Positions 25,443-37,684 of a stretch of 64,000 bases of DNA are shown here, in pieces. Both the position numbers and the translations under genes were made by a program. Source of the stretch: Gordonia zhaorongruii (GTDB lineage: Bacteria > Actinomycetota > Actinomycetes > Mycobacteriales > Mycobacteriaceae); the NCBI RefSeq assembly GCF_007559005.1, contig NZ_CP041763.1:1768463-1832462 (forward strand), written 5' to 3'. The notes below the pieces were generated by a model. It was given only the letters and a program-made list of their open reading frames with translations, had not been told where the DNA came from and did no database searches. How positions within the stretch are numbered: the first letter of the stretch is position 1; every line of letters starts with the position of its first letter.

Positions 25443-26545
25443 AGTCCCACCGCCTTGTACAGCGCGCCGATCTCCTTTTTGTCGAGTGCGCGCAGGCTTC
25501 CCGGCCGCTGCACTCCCAGGTGCACAGCACCGATGTCAGTGCGCACCAATCGCTGCACCGGGTGGCCGACAGCCTCCATCATGCGACGCACCACGTGCTT
25601 GCGGCCCTCGTGAAGAGTCAGGCGCACCAACGATTCGCCTTGGTGGAGCTCCATCAGCGTGTACGAGTCGACCGAGACCGGACCGTCCTCCAACTCGACG
25701 CCTTCACGCAGACGGCGGCCGAGGCCACGGCCGACCTCGCCGCGGACGGTCGCCATGTAGGTTTTCGGCACCTCGAAGGACGGGTGCATCAAACGGTGCG
25801 CCAGCTCGCCGTCGTTGGTCAGCAGCAGCAGGCCCTCGGTGTCGGCGTCGAGACGACCGACGTGGAAGAGACGCTGGCCGGCCATCACCCGCTCGGCAAC
25901 GATGTCGCCGATGCACGGGCGTCCGTAGTCGTCGCTCATCGTCGACTGCCAGCCCTTGGGCTTGTTCAGCGCCAGGTACTGCTTGGACTCGTCGATGACG
26001 ACGCGGGCACCGTCGACCTTGATGATCGCCGCGTTCGGATCGATGCGCAGACCTTGCTCGACGACGATCTCACCGTCGACCTCGACGCGTCCGGCCGCGA
26101 TCATCTCCTCGGCGCCACGGCGCGACGCGACGCCGGCCGCCGCGAGCACCTTCTGCAGGCGCATGCCGTCGGACACATACGTGGCACCGTCGCCTTCGAC
26201 GACGGGAACCTGGTGGCGTGCGGGTCGTGAATTGTTGAGGCGGACCTTGCCCGTCTCCACGTTGGGACGCGACCCCTTGCGGTGCGGCTTGCGAGTGCCC
26301 TGGCCGGGGTTCTTCCCACCGGTCCCCCGCGAGTTCTTCGCTCCGCCGGACTTCGCACCAGAGGTTTTGGGCCCGAACGGCTTGGCTCCAGGTGATTTTG
26401 AGGCCGACGATTTGCCACCGGGCTTCTTGCCCGTGGGTTTCTGACCGCCGGACTTGCTGTTACCACCGGACTTGCTTTGACCACGGGAATTGGGTCGTCC
26501 TGGCTGGTCTCGTCCCGGTCTGCCGTCTCGGCTAGCGGATGCCAT
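25439..26545 (-). CDS. RsuA/RluB-family pseudouridine synthase with long basic N-terminal tail
   Basis: 368 residues. Residues 1-105 are a low-complexity tail of Lys, Gly, Ser and Pro (for example [18 protein letters not shown]). An S4 RNA-binding domain follows ([20 protein letters not shown], about 128-175), then the synthase domain with catalytic Asp233 in [17 protein letters not shown] and LALNKPKGW. By context and family it should modify 23S rRNA near position 2605 (RluB) or 2604; RluB is the more likely, so no symbol is fixed. The tail is about twice the length usual for the family and probably disordered, perhaps aiding RNA contact. GAAGGA lies upstream of the ATG. The gene overlaps cmk by 4 bp. 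Confidence 0.92.
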   Translation of the reverse strand: MASASRDGRPGRDQPGRPNSRGQSKSGGNSKSGGQKPTGKKPGGKSSASKSPGAKPFGPKTSGAKSGGAKNSRGTGGKNPGQGTRKPHRKGSRPNVETGKVRLNNSRPARHQVPVVEGDGATYVSDGMRLQKVLAAAGVASRRGAEEMIAAGRVEVDGEIVVEQGLRIDPNAAIIKVDGARVVIDESKQYLALNKPKGWQSTMSDDYGRPCIGDIVAERVMAGQRLFHVGRLDADTEGLLLLTNDGELAHRLMHPSFEVPKTYMATVRGEVGRGLGRRLREGVELEDGPVSVDSYTLMELHQGESLVRLTLHEGRKHVVRRMMEAVGHPVQRLVRTDIGAVHLGVQRPGSLRALDKKEIGALYKAVGL

Positions 26546-26625
26546 GAGTGAATCCTTCGATTGCGTTGCTGTGCAGTTGTCGGCGCCGGTCAGTCGTACG
26601 ACCCCGCCGTGTCATCGACGCAGAC

Positions 26626-27345
26626 TCACTCCTCGTCAGCCTCCGCCAGCGCCGTGGAAGACGCGTCAGGTCCCGATTCTGCCGTCTGAGCACCCAATTT
26701 GGCGAATCGCGGGTCGTCGAGCAACTCGTCGCCCAGATCGTCGATGACGTCGACGTCCGGGAGCAGGGGCGCCAGATCGGGTAGGTCCGACAACGTCGCC
26801 AGCCCCAGTCTCTCCAGGAACAGCTCGCTCGTGCCGTACAGGGTTCCGGTGGTCTGCGGGTCGTTACCGACCTCGTTGACCAGGCCGCGGGCCACCAGAG
26901 TGCGCATCACTCCATCCACGTTGACCCCGCGAATCGCACTCACCCGGGCGCGCGTGACCGGTTGCCGGTATGCGACCACGGCCAACGTCTCGAGTGCGGC
27001 ACGTGTGAGCTTGCTCCGAGTCCCGTCGAGAAGGAGACGTTCCACATAGGGCGCGTACTCGGACCGGGTGTAGAAGCGCCAGCCGTCGCCGGCGTAACGC
27101 AGATCGATTCCGCTCCCGGCCTCGGTCAGGTCAGCGCTCATCGTCGTCAATGCGGATGCGATGCGCGCCGATTCCTGGTCGAGCGCCGACGCGAGTTCCT
27201 CGACGGTCACCGGAGTGTCGACCACGAGCAGGACGGCCTCCAACGCCGCGCGCAGTTCGGCGTCGTCGAGCCTCCCGTGCTCCTCGACCAGCTCATCGCC
27301 ATCAGCCGTGTCCGAACCTGGGGCTGGATCGAGTTCGTCGCTCAT
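26626..27345 (-). CDS. scpB: Segregation and condensation protein B
   Basis: 239 residues with the two winged-helix domains of ScpB (RAALEAVLLVVDTPVTVEELA and LTRAALETLAVVAYRQPVTRA, followed by TLYGTSELFLERLGL). ScpB with ScpA forms the kleisin complex that bridges SMC heads and compacts the chromosome. An acidic C-terminal tail of about 40 residues extends beyond the folded part. The ATG at 27345 overlaps the scpA stop (ATGA), fixing the start and matching the 1:2 ScpA:ScpB complex made from coupled genes. Confidence 0.96.
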   Translation of the reverse strand: MSDELDPAPGSDTADGDELVEEHGRLDDAELRAALEAVLLVVDTPVTVEELASALDQESARIASALTTMSADLTEAGSGIDLRYAGDGWRFYTRSEYAPYVERLLLDGTRSKLTRAALETLAVVAYRQPVTRARVSAIRGVNVDGVMRTLVARGLVNEVGNDPQTTGTLYGTSELFLERLGLATLSDLPDLAPLLPDVDVIDDLGDELLDDPRFAKLGAQTAESGPDASSTALAEADEE

Positions 27346-28253
27346 CCGTAGTCCTCCGTCTCGTCGATCTCGATATCGACTTCCTCGGCGTCGATGTCAC
27401 CGGTCCAGCCGACTTTCAGTTCGCCGAGCGCCTCGGGCTGATCGAAGGCGACGGCACGCTCGCGGTACAGCTCCAGCAGCCCGAGGAACCGCGCCACCAC
27501 CTCCAGTCCGTTGCCGCATTCGGCGACGATCTGGCCGAATGTCAGCCACTCCCCGTTCGCTTCGGCCAGCAGTTCGGAGATGCGGCGTGCCTGCTCGGGC
27601 ACCGATACCGGGGAACCGTGCAGATGGTCGAGACCGACGGTCGGCGTCGGCTTGGGCGTGAGGGCTGCGGCCGCGATCTCGGCGAAGCGCTTGGCGTCGA
27701 CACCGATCCGGACCTCCGGCAGGAGATCCTCGAACCGCTCGTCGAGCGATACCGCCCGCGGGTAGCGCTGCAACGCAGCAGCCTCGAGTTCGGCGAACAA
27801 CAGAGCGACCTGCTTGTACGCGCGATACTGCAGCAATCGGGCGAACAGCAGATCGCGGGCCTCTAGGATCGCCAGGTCCTCGGGATCCTCCACCTCGCCC
27901 GACGGGAGGAGCCGGGCTGCCTTCAAGTCCAGCAGAGTCGCCGCGATCACCAGGAACTCGGTGGTCTGCTCCAAGTCGGCTTCGGCCCCGAGTGCCTTGG
28001 TGTACGCGATGAAGTCGTCGGTCACCACGTGCAACGCCACTTCGGTGACGTCCATCCGGTGCTGACTGATGAGATCGAGCAGCAGGTCGAACGGCCCGGT
28101 GAAATTGGTGAGATTGACCCGGAATCCGGACTCGTCGGACTCGGAATCGGTCGGCACTGAATCAGTCGGCACCGAATCGGCTGGAAGCGCGTCGACCGGC
28201 GGCGAATCGTCGTGGGGCGACACGACGGAATCCACCTCGGTCACGTCGATCAC
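27342..28253 (-). CDS. scpA: Segregation and condensation protein A (kleisin)
   Basis: 303 residues from a GTG at 28253 that overlaps the parA stop as GTGA, the reason for choosing this start. The kleisin N-domain begins GFRVNLTNFTGPFDLLLDLISQ and continues with EVALHVVTDDFIAY; the C-terminal winged helix contains LLELYRERAVAFDQPEALG. It links SMC heads and binds ScpB. The first 45 residues are an acidic linker made of DSVPT-type repeats (15-bp DNA unit at 28144-28184), absent from most homologues. Order parA-scpA-scpB is conserved in mycobacteria. Confidence 0.95.
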   Translation of the reverse strand: MIDVTEVDSVVSPHDDSPPVDALPADSVPTDSVPTDSESDESGFRVNLTNFTGPFDLLLDLISQHRMDVTEVALHVVTDDFIAYTKALGAEADLEQTTEFLVIAATLLDLKAARLLPSGEVEDPEDLAILEARDLLFARLLQYRAYKQVALLFAELEAAALQRYPRAVSLDERFEDLLPEVRIGVDAKRFAEIAAAALTPKPTPTVGLDHLHGSPVSVPEQARRISELLAEANGEWLTFGQIVAECGNGLEVVARFLGLLELYRERAVAFDQPEALGELKVGWTGDIDAEEVDIEIDETEDYG

Positions 28254-29215
28254 GCGCTGCGTTCGTTGTGCGCGATCACCTCGCGCGCCAGGTTCCGGAA
28301 CGCGATCGCGCCAGTCGACTTGGGCGCCCACGTGATGATCGGCTCACCGGCGACGGACGTCTCGGGGAATCGGACGGTGCGGTTGATGACGGTGTCGTAC
28401 ACCGCGTCGCCGAACACCTCGACCACGCGCGCCATCACATCGCGCGAGTGCAGTGTCCGCTGATCGAACATGGTGACGAGGATGCCGCCCAACTCCAGTC
28501 GCGGATTCAGGCGATCGTGCACCTTGTCGATCGTGTCGGTCAGCAGTGCGAGTCCGCGGAGACTGAAGTACTCGCACTCCATCGGGATCACCACGTTGTC
28601 TGCGCAGGCAAGCGCATTCACGGTGAGAAGTCCCAGCGACGGCTGGCAATCGATCAGGATGTAGTCGTACCGATCCGCGACCGGATGCAGCGCCCGCGCG
28701 AGCGCCTGCTCACGGCCCACCTCGGTGACGAGTTGGATCTCGGCGGCCGACAAGTCGATGTTCGACGGCAGCAGGTCGAGTCCGTCGACCCGCGTCCGCA
28801 TCAGGACGTCGTCGGTGGACGCGTACGGCGCCACCAGGAGATTGTGGACGGTCTGCTCGAGTTCGTGATGTGCGACGCCGAGGCCCGCCGACAGCGCGCC
28901 CTGCGGGTCGAGATCGACGAGCAGCACCCGGCGGCCGTTCTCAGCGAGCGCAGCGCCCAGATTGATGGTCGACGTGGTCTTGCCGACCCCTCCCTTCTGG
29001 TTGCACATGGCGATCATCACCGCAGGACCGTGGCGGTCGAGGGGCGCCGGATCCGGGATGTCGCGGTACGGGCGGCCTGTGGGACCGAGCTTGTCAGCGG
29101 GAACGTCGAGTGCCCCCTGCTGGGCCTTGGCACCGGCTTTGTGGTCCACCTGTCCGATGCTCCTTCCCGCAGCCGTCTGGTCTGCGCCGCCCGCATGCAG
29201 AGAAGCTCTCTGCAT
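28250..29215 (-). CDS. ParA-family ATPase
   Basis: 321 residues. The deviant Walker A KGGVGKTT starts at Lys74, followed by VLLVDLDPQGALSAGLG and LIDCQPSLGLLTVNALA: a full ParA/Soj ATPase. The first 65 residues are a non-conserved polar extension. This is the Rv1708 type that accompanies scpAB and xerD, distinct from the origin-proximal ParA partnered with ParB; no parB is adjacent. It is probably a chromosome- or cell-pole-associated ATPase, but its exact role is not established. A candidate -10 (TAGAAT, 29239-29244) lies upstream, suggesting its own promoter within the long block. Confidence 0.92.
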   Translation of the reverse strand: MQRASLHAGGADQTAAGRSIGQVDHKAGAKAQQGALDVPADKLGPTGRPYRDIPDPAPLDRHGPAVMIAMCNQKGGVGKTTSTINLGAALAENGRRVLLVDLDPQGALSAGLGVAHHELEQTVHNLLVAPYASTDDVLMRTRVDGLDLLPSNIDLSAAEIQLVTEVGREQALARALHPVADRYDYILIDCQPSLGLLTVNALACADNVVIPMECEYFSLRGLALLTDTIDKVHDRLNPRLELGGILVTMFDQRTLHSRDVMARVVEVFGDAVYDTVINRTVRFPETSVAGEPIITWAPKSTGAIAFRNLAREVIAHNERSA

Positions 29216-29295
29216 GATTACCGACCGTATCCTCCCCGATTCTAGTGGGTCCGGTGATCGTGCTGCGCGAGGCGGTCGGCGTGCCGCGCGTGCTC

Positions 29296-30242
29296 CTACC
29301 GGGCTCGCGGATGCGCCGTTACGTACACCTCACGCATCGTGTTCACCGTGACCAGCGTGTACACCTGCGTGGTCGTGACCGATGAGTGGCCGAGGAGCTC
29401 CTGCACCACACGCACATCGGCACCGCCGTCGAGGAGATGCGTCGCGAAACTGTGCCGCAGCGTATGCGGCGACACGTCCTTGTCGATCCCAGCCCGACCG
29501 GCAGCGTCGACGAGCACCTGCCAGGCACTCTGCCGGGACAGCCTGCCGCCGCGGATGTTCAGGAACAGTGCAGGCGTCCCCTTCTTCACCAGTGCCGGCC
29601 GACCACGCACCAGGTAGGCGTCGACCGCCGCAATGGCGGGGCGTCCGACCGGGACGATCCGCTCCTTGCCACCCTTACCGTGCAGCACGACGGCCCGGTG
29701 CGCCATGTCGATGTCGTCGACATCGAGCGCCGTCACCTCGGAGATACGCGCCCCGCAGCTGTACAGGAGTTCGAGGAGCGCCCGATCGCGCAGGGCGCGC
29801 GGCCCCTCCGGTGAGCCGGCCGCGGCGAGGATCGCCAGCACATCATCGACCGGCAACGACTTGGGAAGCCTGCGTGGCGCCTTCGGCGGACGGACGGCGT
29901 GCGCCACATCGTCGACGACGACTCCTTCGGCCGCGGCGAACTTATGGAAGCCACGAGCGGACACCAGGGTGCGCGCCACCGAACTGTCCGCGAGCGGCAC
30001 CACCTCGTGTTCCGGATCACCTCGGCGCAAGGAGACGAGAAACTCACGAACGGTCTCCTCGCGAACGTCGGCAAGGTCGGTGATGCCGTTGCGGCACAGG
30101 AAGTCCCGGTACCGCTGCAGATCGCGGCGATACGAGGAGATGGTGTTCTTGGCGGCCCCGCGCTCCACCGTCAGGTGGTCGAGATACCGGTCCAGCAGGG
30201 CATTCACCCCGATCCTGCTGTCGACGCCCGTCCGTCCCGCCA

Positions 30243-30243
<1 letters not shown>
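29296..30243 (-). CDS. xerD: Site-specific tyrosine recombinase XerD
   Basis: 315 residues. The N-terminal SAM-like domain ([20 protein letters not shown]) is followed by a catalytic domain with all active residues: Arg166 in GARISE, Lys190 in HGKGGKE, His260 and Arg263 in SPHTLRHSF, His286 in LLGHSS and nucleophile Tyr295. With XerC it resolves chromosome dimers at dif near the terminus. The ATG at 30243 shares a base with the stop of the NUDIX gene (TGATG), so coupling is likely and fixes the start; an in-frame TTG one codon earlier is not needed. Confidence 0.96.
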
Positions 30244-32716
<2,473 letters not shown>

Positions 32717-32749
32717 TCAGCCTAACAGCACTCCGGCCCGCAGCGGCGA

Positions 32750-33679
32750 TTACTCGACCGGTGCGGCGCCGACCGTGACAGCCGTCGCACCCGGACCGCT
32801 CCCGTAAGCACCCGAACGTCCCTTGCCCTCCTCGCCGAGTCCGAGGATGGCAGTGAGTCGGCCCGTGTCCTTCTCGACGTCGTCGACCGTGGTGACGGCG
32901 TTGCCGAGCTGCGGGTCGGATCTGATCACGCCGATCGGAGATCCGCCTTCTGCCGATCCGCTACGGCCGACGAGGGCACCGCCCTGTCCGCGTGTCGCCA
33001 TCGCCGCGGCGAGTCGGCCGACAGTCCGGCCTTGGGCCCCGGAGTTCCCGCCCATCTCGCCGCCGGTCACGACGAGCACCAGATCGGCCGGTTTGATGGT
33101 GCCCTCCGAGTACTCGATGAAGTCACCGCCGCTCAGGGCCGCCAGCGCCGTACCTCGATCGGAATCCGAAGCCGGACGCTTTCCGTCGCGATGCAGCATC
33201 GCGACGCCCAGAAGGTCGCCCGCACGGGAGCCCGAATCGGTGTACTCGACGCGGAGCTGACTGCCGGCCGGGATCGACTGGTCGATCACGGTGCGCAGCT
33301 TGGACGCGTTCTGGTCCTGAACGAAGTTGGTCGTCAGATCGATCTGACCGGCGAAAGTGCCGTCGGCGTCGTTGACCAGGCCCTTGAGCGCTTCGACGTC
33401 CGCCTCGGCAGCATCTGGAGACGTCACGACAGCAACGGACTTGTCCTTCAGCAGCCCCTTGGTGAGACGTCCGGAGATGGCCGAGGTGAACGCCTTGTTC
33501 GCGCTCACCTCATCCGAGAGATTGTCTCGTTCCTCTTGCAGGGTGCCGATCTTGTCCCGGTCCGTTCCAGTGAGCGCGTTGACCCGGTCACCGATGAAAC
33601 CTGAGCCGAGAAACACTCCGAGTGCGAGCGCGAGGAATACCGCGATCAACGAGATCGCGTGTTGACGTTGCGTGATCAT
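32750..33679 (-). CDS. MctB/SteB-type membrane-anchored protein
   Basis: 309 residues: MITQRQHAISLIAVFLALALGVFLGSGF forms an N-terminal membrane anchor (about 7-27), followed by a coiled-coil-like stretch (TLQEERDNLSDEVSANKAF) and an alpha/beta domain. M. tuberculosis MctB (Rv1698) was described as a copper-efflux outer-membrane protein, whereas the C. glutamicum homologue SteB works with SteA in cell separation (both from memory). Here the gene overlaps steA by 4 bp (ATGA at 33679), which favours joint action with SteA. No Cys or Met/His cluster typical of copper binding is evident. Start fixed by the overlap; an upstream start would add 15 unconserved residues. Confidence 0.85.
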   Translation of the reverse strand: MITQRQHAISLIAVFLALALGVFLGSGFIGDRVNALTGTDRDKIGTLQEERDNLSDEVSANKAFTSAISGRLTKGLLKDKSVAVVTSPDAAEADVEALKGLVNDADGTFAGQIDLTTNFVQDQNASKLRTVIDQSIPAGSQLRVEYTDSGSRAGDLLGVAMLHRDGKRPASDSDRGTALAALSGGDFIEYSEGTIKPADLVLVVTGGEMGGNSGAQGRTVGRLAAAMATRGQGGALVGRSGSAEGGSPIGVIRSDPQLGNAVTTVDDVEKDTGRLTAILGLGEEGKGRSGAYGSGPGATAVTVGAAPVE

Positions 33680-34875
33680 TCTTTGTTCCAGACCCCGCTG
33701 ACCCACTCGACGAGGGCGTCCCAACGGCCGGTGATCCAGCCGGTGATATCGCTTCCGCCCTGCGCGATGACGACGGCGGCGATGATCGCGATCAGAGCGG
33801 CGAGCAACAGCATCGCAACGGTCGCGCCGCTGACCCGGCTGCGGTACAGGGTGGCGACCGCCTGAGCGTCGACGAGCTTCGCTCCGACCTTCAGGCGTGT
33901 GAGGAAGGTCGACGGGATCTGGTCGCGCAGCTCACGGTCGAAGAACTCGTTCAGGGTTCCGCCCAGTCCCGCGGTGACGATGAGGTCGGCACCGTGGAAA
34001 TCGGCGAGCAGCAGAGCGAGGTCGGCAGCCGATCCCGCAGCTGGGAACGTGGTGGCACCGATACCCAGGTCTTGAATCCGCTCCAGTCCGTTGGCATGCC
34101 CGTCCGGATCGGCGGGCAGCACGAGTTCAGCACCGGACTTGAGTGTCTCGGTGGTCATCTCGTCGGGATCGCCGACGATCAGCGTCGGCCGGTAGCCCGC
34201 CTTCATCAACGTGTCGGCGCCCTTGCCGACACCGATCATGATCGGCTGGTACTCCTTGATGAACGGCTTGAGCGCCTTCAGATCCGTGCCGCGACCGGTG
34301 CCTTCGGCCACCACCACGACGTGACGACCTTCGAGTCGTGCGTGCACGTCCGGGATGCCGACACCGTCGATGAGGAGCGGCGACTCACTGCGGATGAACT
34401 CGATGGTGTTTCCGGAGAACGCCTCGAGGTGATCTACCAGTCCAGTCTTCGCCTCGAGCATGCGATCGGCCACGATCCGCTCGTCCAGTTCCTCGCCGCG
34501 CGCCACCACCCGATCGCCCACGTACAGCCGACCGTCGTGCAGGCGGACCTTCTGGCCGTCCTTGAGCCGCGAGAAGACCTCGGTCCCCACCGAGTCGAGG
34601 AGCGGGATCCCCGATGCCGCGAGAACCTCCGGTCCCAGGTTCGGGTAGCGGCCGGTGATCGACGCCGACGCGTTCACTACTGCGGCGACGCCCGCCTCGA
34701 TGAGCACATCGGCGGTGACGCGCTCGAGGTCCTCTTCGGCGAGCACGATGATCTCGTCTTCGCCGACTCTCTCGAGCAGACGCTTGGTGTTCTTGTCGAT
34801 GCGGACTATGCCGATCAGACCTGGGAGTTCATCGGTTTGGCGCGAAAGCAGGGCTGGCATCCTCATGAATGACAT
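33676..34875 (-). CDS. steA: SteA-like cytokinetic-ring protein
   Basis: About 399 residues. The central part (PIMIGVGKGADTLMKAGYRPTL, IVGDPDEMTTETLKSGAEL) has the thiamin-pyrophosphokinase-like fold of the SteA family. A C-terminal membrane helix (VAMLLLAALIAIIAAVVIAQG) is followed by about 25 residues, so the soluble domain faces the cytosol. SteA with SteB links the divisome to activation of the cell-wall hydrolase RipA in corynebacteria. It lies directly before the mctB/steB gene with an ATGA overlap. The start is uncertain among ATGs at 34875, 34866 and 34860; none has a clear ribosome binding site. The 96-bp gap after recN is AT-richer and may hold a promoter. Confidence 0.85.
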   Translation of the reverse strand: MSFMRMPALLSRQTDELPGLIGIVRIDKNTKRLLERVGEDEIIVLAEEDLERVTADVLIEAGVAAVVNASASITGRYPNLGPEVLAASGIPLLDSVGTEVFSRLKDGQKVRLHDGRLYVGDRVVARGEELDERIVADRMLEAKTGLVDHLEAFSGNTIEFIRSESPLLIDGVGIPDVHARLEGRHVVVVAEGTGRGTDLKALKPFIKEYQPIMIGVGKGADTLMKAGYRPTLIVGDPDEMTTETLKSGAELVLPADPDGHANGLERIQDLGIGATTFPAAGSAADLALLLADFHGADLIVTAGLGGTLNEFFDRELRDQIPSTFLTRLKVGAKLVDAQAVATLYRSRVSGATVAMLLLAALIAIIAAVVIAQGGSDITGWITGRWDALVEWVSGVWNKE

Positions 34876-34971
34876 CGTGGGCCGACGGCGACCCGATAAC
34901 ACGGAGGCGCGCCGTAACAATGGCAACTTTTGTCACATGAACATCACAAGATCTCACCTGTGTCATGAGTT

Positions 34972-36714
34972 TCAGTCGGTGTTGCGCGCAGCCTCCGCAG
35001 TCTCCAGGAGTTCCTCTGCGTGCGCCCGGCCCGTTTCCGAATCACCGAGGCCGGCGAGCATCCTGGCGAGCTCGGCCACCCGTTCGTCCCGATCGAGGGT
35101 GGCGAGCGTCGAACGCTGACGCCCCTTGGCTCCACCACCCTGCTTGCCGATGATCAGGTGGTTGTCCGCGAACGCCGCCACCTGCGGCAGGTGCGTCACC
35201 ACGATGACCTGATGGCGGCGTGCCAGCCGGGACAGCCGAGCACCGATCTGCACGGCGGCAGCACCGCCCACACCTGCATCCACCTCGTCGAACACCATCA
35301 CGGATCCCGAATCAGGCTCTGCCAGAACCACTTCCAGCGCGAGCATCACACGGGACAGCTCGCCACCCGACGCTGACTTCCCGATCGGCAGAGGCTGCGC
35401 GCCCTTGTGCGCGACCAGACCGAAATCGACTCGATCGGCCCCTCCGCTGCCGGCTTCACGCGCCGTACCGTCCACATCGATGCGCAACCGGGAGTCCTCG
35501 GCGGCGCGCAGTGCCACGGTGACCGCCAACTCGGTCCCGCCCATCGCCAGACCGGCTAGTTCGGCAGATACTTTGGACGACAACGACTTCGCAGATTTCG
35601 TCCGCTGTGAGTGGAGTTTCGACGCGAGCGCTGCGACCTCGTCGCGAATGGCCAGTGACTCAGCCTCGAGTTCATCGATCCTCGCCTGCGGATCGTCGAT
35701 CTCGGCGAGCCGGGCCTGGGCCTCCTCCCGCCAGCGCAGGACGCCGTCCACATCGGCCGCGTACTTGCGCGTCAGCGCTTTCAGTTCGGACTGTCGAGTC
35801 AGGATCGTATCCAGATCGGCGGCATCCTCCGGCAGGCCCGCGAGAAATCCCGTCAACTCGTCGCCGATATCGCCGACGACGACCAGCGCCTCCGACACCC
35901 GCGGCAGCAGATCACGCAGCGCCTGGTCACCCGCCGCCTCCAACAGAGACCGGACGGTACCCAGCGCATCGACGACCGAGCCGTCCGACCCGGCGACAGC
36001 ATCCTGCGCCTGGGATGCCGCACCGCGAATGTCCTCGAGATCCGTCAGCCTGCGCACCACGTCGACGATCTCGGCGTCCTCGCCCGGTGTCGGGTTCACC
36101 GCGTCGATCTCCTCCACACCGAACCGCAGCCGGTCGGCCTCCTGTGCCAGATCACGCGAATCGGAACGAAGCCGGTCCAGGTCATCGAGAACGGCGATCC
36201 AGCGCGAACGCGCGTCCCGGTACTTGGCGAGCGTCCGCGCTGTGGTCGCACCGGCGAATCGGTCGAGGGCCGCACGCTGCTGGTCACCGCGGATGAGCCG
36301 CAGCTGATCGTTCTGTCCGTGGATCGCCAGAAGCTCACCGGACAGCGCTCCGAGCGTGCCCACCGGCACGCTGCGGCCGCCGAGATGCGCACGCGAGCGG
36401 CCGTCCGAGTTCACGGTGCGCGCCGCGATCACGGTGTCGTCATCATCGACATCGGCACCGGTCTGATCGAGCAGGTCGGCGATCACGCCGTCCCGTTCGG
36501 CCGGCAGGCGGAAACGTCCTTCGACGAACGCCTTGTCGTCGCCGGAGCGCACCCTGCCCGCGTCGGCGCGGCCACCCGACAGCAATCGCAGACTGGTGAC
36601 GATCATCGTCTTGCCCGCACCGGTCTCGCCGGTGAGCGCGGTGAACCCCGGATGGAACTCGGCCGACGCCGATTCCAGGACTCCGAGACTCTTGATCGAC
36701 AGTTCTTCGAGCAA
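34972..36714 (-). CDS. recN: DNA repair protein RecN
   Basis: 580 residues, SMC-like: Walker A TGETGAGKTMIV at about 28-39, two coiled-coil arms in the middle, signature SASGGELSRVMLALE, Walker B VMVFDEVDAGVGG and H-switch VIVVTHLPQVAAFAD. RecN acts at double-strand breaks, tethering DNA ends. Length fits the family. The ATG at 36714 follows the nadK stop by 6 bp; the order tlyA-nadK-recN is conserved in mycobacteria. No LexA-type box was seen in the short spacer, so it is probably transcribed with tlyA-nadK. Confidence 0.96.
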   Translation of the reverse strand: MLEELSIKSLGVLESASAEFHPGFTALTGETGAGKTMIVTSLRLLSGGRADAGRVRSGDDKAFVEGRFRLPAERDGVIADLLDQTGADVDDDDTVIAARTVNSDGRSRAHLGGRSVPVGTLGALSGELLAIHGQNDQLRLIRGDQQRAALDRFAGATTARTLAKYRDARSRWIAVLDDLDRLRSDSRDLAQEADRLRFGVEEIDAVNPTPGEDAEIVDVVRRLTDLEDIRGAASQAQDAVAGSDGSVVDALGTVRSLLEAAGDQALRDLLPRVSEALVVVGDIGDELTGFLAGLPEDAADLDTILTRQSELKALTRKYAADVDGVLRWREEAQARLAEIDDPQARIDELEAESLAIRDEVAALASKLHSQRTKSAKSLSSKVSAELAGLAMGGTELAVTVALRAAEDSRLRIDVDGTAREAGSGGADRVDFGLVAHKGAQPLPIGKSASGGELSRVMLALEVVLAEPDSGSVMVFDEVDAGVGGAAAVQIGARLSRLARRHQVIVVTHLPQVAAFADNHLIIGKQGGGAKGRQRSTLATLDRDERVAELARMLAGLGDSETGRAHAEELLETAEAARNTD

Positions 36715-36720
36715 GTCCGG

Positions 36721-37674
36721 TCAGCTCCTTCCTCGCCAGCCCGTCACGGGCAGCGAGAACTTGGTAACGAGTCGGTCGGCGAAAGGCTCCGAGTCGATGC
36801 GCACCCAGCGCAGCGCACGCGAGGCACGCGACACCTCGATCCGGGCACCGGCGGGAACGTCCATGATTCGTCGCCCGTCACTGACCACCACACCTGCCCG
36901 TCCGTCACGGTGCACCTCCACTGCGACCTTCGAGCGCGGACTCGTCACCATCGGACGGGCGAACAACGCGTGCGCATTGCTCGGCACCACAAGGATCGCC
37001 TCCAAGTCGGGCCACATGACCGGTCCCCCTGCCGAGAACGCATACGCGGTGGAACCGGTTGGCGTCGCGATCAGCAGGCCATCGGCACCGAACGCCGACA
37101 CCGGTCGGCCATCGACCTCGGTCACCAATTCGAGCACACCGTTGTGCGACCTGTTCTGGAGTACGACCTCGTTGAGCGCCCAGGTCCGGCTACGCGGCTG
37201 CGACGCCCCCTGGTCGGTGACCGCGACGTCGAGCACCATCCGATCCTCCACTCGGTAGCGACCGGAGATCAGCAGATCGAGCACTTCGTCGATACGGTGC
37301 GCCTCAGCTTCGGCGAGGAACCCTATGTGACCCAGGTTGATGCCCATCAGCGGCACGGACGCGGGGAACGCCAGCTCCGCGGCCCGAAGAAACGTGCCGT
37401 CGCCGCCGAGGACGATCACCAGTTCACACCCCTTGGCCGACGCCGAGCCCGCTTGCGTGACCTCGACATCGGCTCCGGTCCGTCGCAGCATCTCCGGGTC
37501 GACCGGATGGGTCTGGATGAACGGCTCAGCTGCGCGGCGAGTGTCATGGTCGACGATGCGCAGTCCGATACCGGCGTCCGCACAGCGGCGGGCGATCGTC
37601 TCGAGTGTCGTCGTCACCACGTCGCGCCCGGTATGCGCGACCACCAGGAAGGTGCGTTCAGTCATCGGATCCAC
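36721..37674 (-). CDS. nadK: NAD kinase
   Basis: 317 residues. The diagnostic GGDGT motif (VLGGDGTFLRAAELAF), NLGHIGFLAEAE, and the substrate loop ATPTGSTAYAFSAGGP identify NAD kinase, which makes NADP from NAD with ATP or polyphosphate. It lies 10 bp after tlyA and 6 bp before recN in one transcript. Start MTERTFLVVAHTGR matches the family's first beta strand. Confidence 0.97.
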   Translation of the reverse strand: MDPMTERTFLVVAHTGRDVVTTTLETIARRCADAGIGLRIVDHDTRRAAEPFIQTHPVDPEMLRRTGADVEVTQAGSASAKGCELVIVLGGDGTFLRAAELAFPASVPLMGINLGHIGFLAEAEAHRIDEVLDLLISGRYRVEDRMVLDVAVTDQGASQPRSRTWALNEVVLQNRSHNGVLELVTEVDGRPVSAFGADGLLIATPTGSTAYAFSAGGPVMWPDLEAILVVPSNAHALFARPMVTSPRSKVAVEVHRDGRAGVVVSDGRRIMDVPAGARIEVSRASRALRWVRIDSEPFADRLVTKFSLPVTGWRGRS

Positions 37675-37684
37675 CTTCCATAGG

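Noticed and set aside
34920..34975. CRP/GlxR-like site between recN and steA
   Set aside because: The TGTGA and TGACA elements are in the wrong order and spacing for the TGTGA-N6-TCACA consensus.
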